Below are positions 12,840 to 17,120 of a DNA stretch of 17,120 nt, in pieces (position 1 is the first letter of the stretch; each line of letters starts with the position of its first letter). A program made the translations under genes and the position numbers. This DNA is from UBA5499 sp002426275 (GTDB taxonomy: Bacteria; Bacillota; DTU084): the NCBI GenBank assembly GCA_937888735.1, contig CALASN010000118.1:1-17120 (forward strand). The letters are read 5' to 3'. The notes below the pieces were generated by a model, which was given only the letters and a program-made list of their open reading frames with translations, had not been told where the DNA came from and did no database searches.

Positions 12840-13391
12840 ATGGAATTACTTAAAAAGCAGCTCTCGCCGGCGCGCTATGAACACAGTGTGGCTGTGGCCG
12901 AATTGGCAGCGCGGTACGCCCCGCGTATCGGAGAGGAGCCAGAGAAGGCATGGCAGGCAGGCCTTCTGCACGATTGCGCGCACGATCTGCCCCACGCCGT
13001 CCTCTTGCGGAAAAGCAAAGAATTTGGTATAGTGATAGGGAACATAGAGCGAAAACTCCCCATGCTGCTGCATGGTCCGGTGGGTTCCGAGCTGGCAAGG
13101 CGAGAGTATGGAATTGAAGATCCGTCAATTTTGGCAGCCATCAGGGATCACACCACGGGCAAGCCGGGCATGAGCAAGTTTTCACGATTGATTTGTCTTG
13201 CGGACTATTTGGAGCCCGGCAGGAATTTTTACGGAGTGGAAAAGCTGCGGGCTTTAGCCAAAGAAGATTTAGATTTGGCTTTACTTGGTTCCTTAGAAGC
13301 CACCATTACTTTTCTATTTGACAACAAAGATTTGGTTCACCCGCAGACTTTACTTACGCGCAATTGGTTATTGGAGGAGGTAAATTCATGA
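12840..13391 (+). CDS. yqeK: YqeK family HD-domain Ap4A hydrolase
   Basis: YqeK proteins are metal-dependent HD phosphohydrolases that split diadenosine tetraphosphate into two ADP. The 183 residues contain His15 in RYEHS, the HD pair His44-Asp45 in LLHDCAHDL, a further histidine in LLHGPVG, IRDHTTG, and LICLADYLEPGR, which together form the expected metal site. ATG 12840 is preferred because AGGTGA (12829-12834) lies at a suitable distance; GTG 12831 and ATG 12834 in the same frame are within that site. It overlaps rsfS by four bases. The start lies just after the terminator of the RRM gene. Confidence 0.94.
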   Translation: MELLKKQLSPARYEHSVAVAELAARYAPRIGEEPEKAWQAGLLHDCAHDLPHAVLLRKSKEFGIVIGNIERKLPMLLHGPVGSELARREYGIEDPSILAAIRDHTTGKPGMSKFSRLICLADYLEPGRNFYGVEKLRALAKEDLDLALLGSLEATITFLFDNKDLVHPQTLLTRNWLLEEVNS

Positions 13392-13768
13392 CACTTGAAC
13401 CTGTGCAGGTGGTAAAATTAGCCTGGCAGGGTGCGGATGAAAAAAAAGCGCTCTCTCCCGTCATCCTTGATATGAAGAATTTAACTATAGTTGCCGATTA
13501 TTTTTTGATCGCAAGCGGCCGTACGGCAATCGCCGTACGCGCCATAGCCGAAGGCATTAGCGATAGGCTGGCCGCCGACGCGCAGCTTCTTCCCAAAGGC
13601 CGGGAAGGCTACGAAGACGCGCACTGGATCCTCTTAGATTATGGAGCTGTGGTTGTCCACGTCTTTTTGGAACAGGATCGCGAATATTATAATTTGGAGC
13701 GGCTCTGGGCCGACGCGCCTCGAGTGGAAATGGAAGCAGATGTATCAAGCGTTGGCGAAAATTTATGA
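13388..13768 (+). CDS. rsfS: Ribosomal silencing factor RsfS
   Basis: Binds protein L14 of the 50S subunit and prevents joining with 30S when nutrients are short. The 126 residues show the family pattern: an N-terminal helix, ILDMKNLTIVADYFLIASGRTAIAVRAIAEGI, then GREGYEDAHWILLDYGAVVVHVFLEQDREYYNLERLW, the conserved C-terminal core. ATG 13388 overlaps the yqeK stop by four bases and is seven bases after GGAGGAGG (13373-13380). The last 29 bases overlap the next gene. Coupling of yqeK and rsfS is normal in Bacillota. Confidence 0.97.
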   Translation: MTLEPVQVVKLAWQGADEKKALSPVILDMKNLTIVADYFLIASGRTAIAVRAIAEGISDRLAADAQLLPKGREGYEDAHWILLDYGAVVVHVFLEQDREYYNLERLWADAPRVEMEADVSSVGENL

Positions 13769-14477
13769 CACAATCATGACCCGGGCAGATTACCCTGCTT
13801 GGGTTGATTTTGTCTGGCAGGCGCATCAGCGGCTGCAACTACCATTTCCCAAACAGGCTCTGGATTTGGCTGCCGGAACTGCCAGCGTCGGTTTGGAGCT
13901 GGCAAAGCGGGGCGTCGGCGTGCTGGCTGTGGATCAAAGCATGGAAATGCTATTGCAGGCAAAAGCGCGCGCTCTAAATCTGGGGCTTTCCGGTAGATTT
14001 CGCTTTCAACAAGCAGATCTGGCTTTGTGGCAAGCGCCCAAAGAGGCGTTTGATTTGGCGGTGTGCAGCTGCGACGGATTAAATTATCTCTCTAAAGACG
14101 GAATTTGCTCATTGTTTAAGCAGCTTGCCGCGTGCTTACAGCCGGGAGCGCTGTTCATTTTCGATCTCACAACTCCTTTCAAATTTCGGGAGATTTTTGC
14201 GCATAATGTCTTCGCGGAAAATTTTCCTGATTTTTCATATATCTGGGAGAATGACCTCAAGGCGGACAGCTGTGACTTTATGCTGACGATTTTTCTCAAG
14301 GAAGGCCGGCGGTACCAAAAATACCAGGAGCGCCATACCCAGTATATCTATACCGTGGAGGAGTTGGGCGAGAGCCTCGCGGGCTGCGGCTTTAGCTGGC
14401 GGGGTATTTTTGACGCATACAGTTGGCGGGAGCCGGAGGAAGAATGTCAAAGATGGACGGTAATTGCACAGCGATAG
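13740..14477 (+). CDS. yqeM: Class I SAM-dependent methyltransferase, YqeM-like
   Basis: A 245-residue methyltransferase with unknown substrate. The SAM-binding motif I is LDLAAGTA (41-48), the acidic residue after beta 2 is Asp65 in VLAVDQS, and the later motif FDLAVCSCDGLNYL fits the fold. The first segment (YQALAKIYDTIM) is the usual start of this family. ATG 13740 starts inside rsfS with a 29-base overlap and a weak GGAAG site. A longer frame begins at 13641 but lies wholly in rsfS. The position after yqeK and rsfS is that of yqeM in Bacillus. Its stop overlaps the capA ribosome binding site. Confidence 0.88.
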   Translation: MYQALAKIYDTIMTRADYPAWVDFVWQAHQRLQLPFPKQALDLAAGTASVGLELAKRGVGVLAVDQSMEMLLQAKARALNLGLSGRFRFQQADLALWQAPKEAFDLAVCSCDGLNYLSKDGICSLFKQLAACLQPGALFIFDLTTPFKFREIFAHNVFAENFPDFSYIWENDLKADSCDFMLTIFLKEGRRYQKYQERHTQYIYTVEELGESLAGCGFSWRGIFDAYSWREPEEECQRWTVIAQR

Positions 14478-14488
14478 GAGGATTGTCT

Positions 14489-15625
14489 ATGAGTTGGAGG
14501 GCCGGTGTGAGGTATTTTTTGGCAATAGTTATCGTATTATTCTGTATATTCAGGCTCAAATTAGAGCCTGTGATGGCGCCACGGGGAAATCCAAGCTGGT
14601 CTCTGATGGCGTTAGGAGACGTTATGCTGGCCGAAGGCCGCAATGCAGGACGGGCCATGGCTAAGCATGGCACAGCGTATCCGTTCGCGAAGATCGCCAG
14701 CTTGACGCGAAAAGCAACCCTCACCTTTGCCAATTTGGAGTGTCCTATTGCCGCCTCAGGTTCGCCGTTTCCCGGCAAGCAACTCACCTTCCGGGCTTCG
14801 CCCCAAGCCGCTGATGCTTTAGTCTCGGCCGGAATCGACGTGGTTTCACTGGCGAATAATCACATCTTAGACTATAACGAAGAGGCCCTGAGAGAGACAA
14901 AGCTGCGCCTGAAGCAAAAAAAGATCGCCTCTGTGGGCGCAGGGGAAAACATACAGGCTGCAAGCGCGCCGCTTTGGTACGATGTGGCCGGACAAAAGGT
15001 GGCCTTTTTGGCGGCCAGCCAAATGGCGGATCTGTTTTTCAGTCACAGCTATCCGCGACCGTTCAGGGCCACAGAAAAACGGCCTGGCATCGCGCCTTTA
15101 GAGTCTCAGTGGCTATGCGCTGCCATCGGCGCGGTGAGAGAAAAGGCGGATTTGGTTGTGGTTTCGCTGCACTGGGGAACCGAGGATAGTAGTAAGGTAA
15201 CGACAGATCAGCGCCTGTTAGCTCGTCAGCTCATAGACGCGGGAGCGGATTTGATTTTAGGGCATCACCCGCATGTCTTGCAAGGGCTGGAATTCTATAA
15301 ACGTCGGCTTATTGTTTACAGTCTGGCCAATTGCATCTTCGATCAAAACGATGAAGCCAATAAAGAAGGAATGCTGCTGACGCTCCAGTATCGAGGCGCG
15401 CAATTGCAGCTGGTTTGGGCGCTGCCTATTTACATGTACGAGAAAGGGCAGGCCGCGCTGGCAAAAGACCAGAAAGGCGAGACTATCCGCGGCAAGCTGA
15501 TAAAATTTTCCGAGGAATTTGGCACGCAGTGCAGTCAGATGGGGGACGCTGTCTATTTTTCCCCGCCGAAAAGAGAAGTCCCGCTTCCGGATGAAAGCGG
15601 GACCGCGACTAAGCGCTTTTTTTAG
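14489..15625 (+). CDS. Membrane-anchored CapA-family protein
   Basis: Belongs to the CapA/PgsA family, a calcineurin-like metallophosphoesterase fold found in poly-gamma-glutamate capsule systems but also in many bacteria without them. The 378-residue protein has one N-terminal membrane anchor (about 9-21) and an outside domain with GDVML (43-47), NLECPI (82-87), SLANNHILDY (Asn123-Asn124-His125), VVSLHWGTE, and GHHPHVLQ (258-265), all typical of the family. ATG 14489 lies seven bases after AGGAGG (14476-14481); an upstream in-frame ATG (14423) lies in the previous gene. No capB or capC is nearby, so capsule making is not implied. Its last 17 bases overlap a minus-strand gene. Confidence 0.92.
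   Translation: MSWRAGVRYFLAIVIVLFCIFRLKLEPVMAPRGNPSWSLMALGDVMLAEGRNAGRAMAKHGTAYPFAKIASLTRKATLTFANLECPIAASGSPFPGKQLTFRASPQAADALVSAGIDVVSLANNHILDYNEEALRETKLRLKQKKIASVGAGENIQAASAPLWYDVAGQKVAFLAASQMADLFFSHSYPRPFRATEKRPGIAPLESQWLCAAIGAVREKADLVVVSLHWGTEDSSKVTTDQRLLARQLIDAGADLILGHHPHVLQGLEFYKRRLIVYSLANCIFDQNDEANKEGMLLTLQYRGAQLQLVWALPIYMYEKGQAALAKDQKGETIRGKLIKFSEEFGTQCSQMGDAVYFSPPKREVPLPDESGTATKRFF
15569..15603 (-). terminator. Terminator of the minus-strand decarboxylase operon, inside capA
   Basis: GTCCCGCTT (15578-15586 on the plus strand) pairs perfectly with 15595-15603 around an eight-base loop. Read on the minus strand the stem is followed by TTCTCTTTT, and it lies five bases after the stop of the OadG-like gene. 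The sequence is also coding for capA. On the plus strand a T-run (15617-15623) follows 13 bases after the stem, so a rearranged hairpin might also end capA transcription. Confidence 0.6.
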
Positions 15626-15731
15626 CTAAAAGCAGCAATATACGGATCAGGAAGTAGAACAAAACCAGCGCCAGAAAAGTTCCGCCCAAACCATAGCCCA
15701 TTAATTTCCAGCCTAAGATCATGTTAGTCAA
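15609..15731 (-). CDS. OadG-like small membrane subunit (40 residues)
   Basis: A tiny protein with one strongly hydrophobic helix (about residues 11-36: MGYGLGGTFLALVLFYFLIRILLLLA) and a basic end KKSA. Small single-span subunits (gamma, OadG-type) hold sodium-pumping decarboxylases together, and this one lies 19 bases after the beta subunit gene with the ribosome binding site AAGGAG (15746-15741) in between. TTG at 15731 has the best spacing (nine bases); TTG at 15737 and ATG at 15722 are alternatives in the same frame. It overlaps the end of capA on the opposite strand by 17 bases and is followed by a terminator. The sequence is too short for a firm family call; context carries most of the weight. 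Confidence 0.6.
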   Translation of the reverse strand: MTNMILGWKLMGYGLGGTFLALVLFYFLIRILLLLAKKSA

Positions 15732-15750
15732 CTGCAAGCGCTCCTTTCTG

Positions 15751-16908
15751 TCAAACCAGCGATAAGAGCCAGGGGACTAAAGAAAGCACCAGTCCGCCGG
15801 CGATGATGGAACCAAGCTGTCCGGCAACGTTCGCGCTGGCTGCCTGCATTAAAACGAAATTGGAAGGGTCATCCTGTTTGGCCATTCTCTGCACGATGCG
15901 GGAGGCCATAGGGAAAGCGGAAATTCCCGCCGCCCCAACCATGGGGTTGACTTTGTCTTTGGTAAAGACGTTAAACAGCTTCGCGAACAGCACGCCGCCC
16001 GCGGTGTCGAAAATGAAGGCGATTAAGCCGAGTCCCATAATGACAAGAGTTTGCCACTGGAGAAATTGCGTGTAGTGCATGGTGGCGCCGATGGTAATTC
16101 CCAAGAGCAAGGTCACGATATTTGAAAGCTCGTTTTGCGCGGCGCGGTTTAAGCGTTCAACGACGCCAGCTTCTTTGATCAGATTGCCGAACATTAAGAA
16201 GCCAACCAAAGGAGCGCTGATGGGAGCGATGATGCCGGCTATGATGGTGATCAGGATGGGGAATAAGACCATAATCCATTTGGGGATGGGCACATCGCCG
16301 TAAGACATGTGTATTTGCCGCTCGCGTTTGGAGGTCAGCGCGCGGATTACAGGCGGTTGAATAATTGGCACCAGCGCCATATAGGAGTAAGCTGCCACGG
16401 AAATAGGTCCTAAAAGTTTTGGCGCGAACTGAGAGGCGACCACAATGGAAGTCGGTCCGTCGGCTGCGCCGATGATGCCGATGGAAGCCGCGGCTTTTAA
16501 GTCAAAGCCAAGTCCAGGGAACAATTCATTGATTCCCAAGACCATAAGCACAGTGGCGAAAATCCCGAATTGGGCGGCCGCTCCGAAGAAGATCATTCTG
16601 GGCGTAGCCAAAAGCGGTCTGAAATCAGTCATCGCCCCGATGCCGATGAAGATCAGAACAGGAAACAATTCAGTTAAGATGCCGGCTTGGTACAAGATTT
16701 TCAACACACCGGGCAGATCGTATTGTTCCCAAACCATGTTCAAAGGCAAATTAGTGAGGATCGCGCCAAAGCCTATAGGCAAAAGCAGCATTGGCTCGTA
16801 ATCCTTAGCGATGGCCAGGTAGATGAGCAGTCCGCCGATGGCATACATGATGAAAAATTCCGGTCTGAACTCTACAAAGCCTTCAAGAAGTTTTGTCCAT
16901 GCATTCAT
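15751..16908 (-). CDS. Sodium-ion-translocating decarboxylase, beta subunit
   Basis: Integral membrane subunit (OadB/MmdB/GcdB family) that removes CO2 from carboxybiotin and pumps Na+ out. From ATG 16908 the product has 385 residues. Family markers are IGIGAMTDFRPLLA, GAADGPTSIV (the Asp, residue 150, corresponds to the conserved Na+-binding aspartate), SYMALVPIIQPPVI, GNLIKEAGVVERL, and NPMVGAAGISAFPMASRIVQ, with about nine to ten membrane helices. An upstream in-frame ATG at 16926 has only As before it, while ATG 16908 is preceded by GGTGA, so the latter is chosen. The carboxyltransferase and biotin subunits are not in the window, so the substrate (oxaloacetate, methylmalonyl-CoA, glutaconyl-CoA or malonate) cannot be told. 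Confidence 0.95.
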   Translation of the reverse strand: MNAWTKLLEGFVEFRPEFFIMYAIGGLLIYLAIAKDYEPMLLLPIGFGAILTNLPLNMVWEQYDLPGVLKILYQAGILTELFPVLIFIGIGAMTDFRPLLATPRMIFFGAAAQFGIFATVLMVLGINELFPGLGFDLKAAASIGIIGAADGPTSIVVASQFAPKLLGPISVAAYSYMALVPIIQPPVIRALTSKRERQIHMSYGDVPIPKWIMVLFPILITIIAGIIAPISAPLVGFLMFGNLIKEAGVVERLNRAAQNELSNIVTLLLGITIGATMHYTQFLQWQTLVIMGLGLIAFIFDTAGGVLFAKLFNVFTKDKVNPMVGAAGISAFPMASRIVQRMAKQDDPSNFVLMQAASANVAGQLGSIIAGGLVLSLVPWLLSLV

Positions 16909-16942
16909 AAACATCACCAGTCCCATTTTTTTTTATATAACC

Positions 16943-16968
16943 GGCAGCATAGATAAAAATGTTCTGCC
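16943..16968. promoter_or_regulatory. Operator-like inverted repeat upstream of the decarboxylase gene
   Basis: GGCAGCAT (16943-16950) and ATGTTCTGCC (16959-16968) form an imperfect inverted repeat: five outer pairs, two unpaired bases, three inner pairs, with an AT-rich centre. It lies about 35 bases upstream of the decarboxylase start at 16908, in the expected promoter zone. It may be a regulator site or a hairpin in the leader. No convincing -35/-10 pair was found. The rest of 16927-17079 shows nothing else I can name. Confidence 0.3.
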
Positions 16969-17079
16969 AGTCAGAGCTCAGCAAGACTTATGGTCAAGCA
17001 ACCAAAAACAATTATAGCAAAAGTTGGACGGGCTGGCAATAGCCGCCAGAATCTCTTGCGAACGTGCGTAAATTGACAA

Positions 17080-17109
17080 AGTAAACGCGAGTAGTGGGTC
17101 GCGTTTACT
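17080..17109. repeat. Perfect 11-base inverted repeat at the right edge
   Basis: AGTAAACGCGA (17080-17090) and its exact complement (17099-17109) flank an eight-base spacer. A perfect TTGACA (17073-17078) stands just before the left arm on the plus strand, but no -10 box follows at the right distance. On the minus strand the repeat is followed by TTGTCAATTT, a weak T-rich tail, so it could be the terminator of a leftward gene lying beyond the window. An operator is the other option. Confidence 0.5.
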
Positions 17110-17120
17110 CGTACAAGTAG

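Noticed and set aside
13641..13739. Longer start for the YqeM-like methyltransferase
   Set aside because: That part lies entirely inside rsfS in another frame and gives a tryptophan-rich sequence unlike the family; ATG 13740 gives the expected N-terminus.
17073..17101. Promoter from the perfect TTGACA near the right edge
   Set aside because: No -10-like hexamer is found at 15-19 bases spacing, where the sequence is GC-rich.
1..17120. Mobile elements, CRISPR arrays, phage or defence genes
   Set aside because: No transposase, short regular repeats, toxin-antitoxin pair or defence domain was seen; every long frame is explained by a chromosomal family. XerC is the housekeeping recombinase, judged by context and length.

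Overview
The window reads as a chromosomal housekeeping segment from an endospore-forming, probably anaerobic member of the Bacillota (Firmicutes). Evidence for this is the order trmD-rplS-lepB-rbgA-rnhB, the hslV-hslU-codY block, the nadD-yqeK-rsfS-yqeM block (all Bacillota arrangements), a Spo0E-type small protein, strong AGGAGG ribosome binding sites, and a sodium-pump decarboxylase beta subunit typical of anaerobes. Clostridia or a spore-forming Negativicutes lineage fits; the sequence alone does not settle which. I saw no transposase, phage gene, CRISPR array, rRNA or tRNA.

Layout. Positions 1-1061: the 3' part of trmD, then a strong promoter and a structured leader RNA in front of rplS. 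Positions 1075-3171: lepB (ending in a terminator-like hairpin), the ribosome-assembly GTPase gene rbgA/ylqF, and rnhB. Positions 3164-4734: an accessory signalling stretch with an HD-GYP c-di-GMP phosphodiesterase, a 57-residue Spo0E-like protein and a small zinc-ribbon protein. Positions 4762-8294: a promoter, an Smg/DUF494 protein, topA and xerC. Positions 8390-11324: hslV, hslU and codY, with a structured 239-base gap between hslU and codY. Positions 11333-14477: a D-lyxose-isomerase-type cupin, nadD, a single-RRM RNA-binding protein with its own terminator, yqeK, rsfS and a YqeM-type methyltransferase. Positions 14489-15625: a membrane-anchored CapA-family protein. On the minus strand, converging on capA, lie a sodium-transporting decarboxylase beta subunit and a tiny OadG-like membrane protein. 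The last 194 bases hold no gene but two inverted repeats.

How the genes fit together. Most belong to growth functions: tRNA modification, ribosome building and silencing (L19, RbgA, RsfS), protein export, DNA topology and dimer resolution (TopA, RNase HII, XerC), proteolysis (HslUV), NAD synthesis and Ap4A removal. Around them sit nutrient and life-style switches (CodY, HD-GYP, Spo0E-like). The convergent pair at the right end belongs to energy metabolism.

I found no convincing undescribed multi-gene system. The most interesting points are an RbgA-family GTPase whose guanine-recognition motif has lost its aspartate, two genes too short for usual gene-finding cut-offs (the Spo0E-like and OadG-like proteins), a terminator for the minus-strand operon that lies inside the last capA codons, a hairpin separating the only Shine-Dalgarno-like sequence of hslV from its start codon, and a structured gap before codY.
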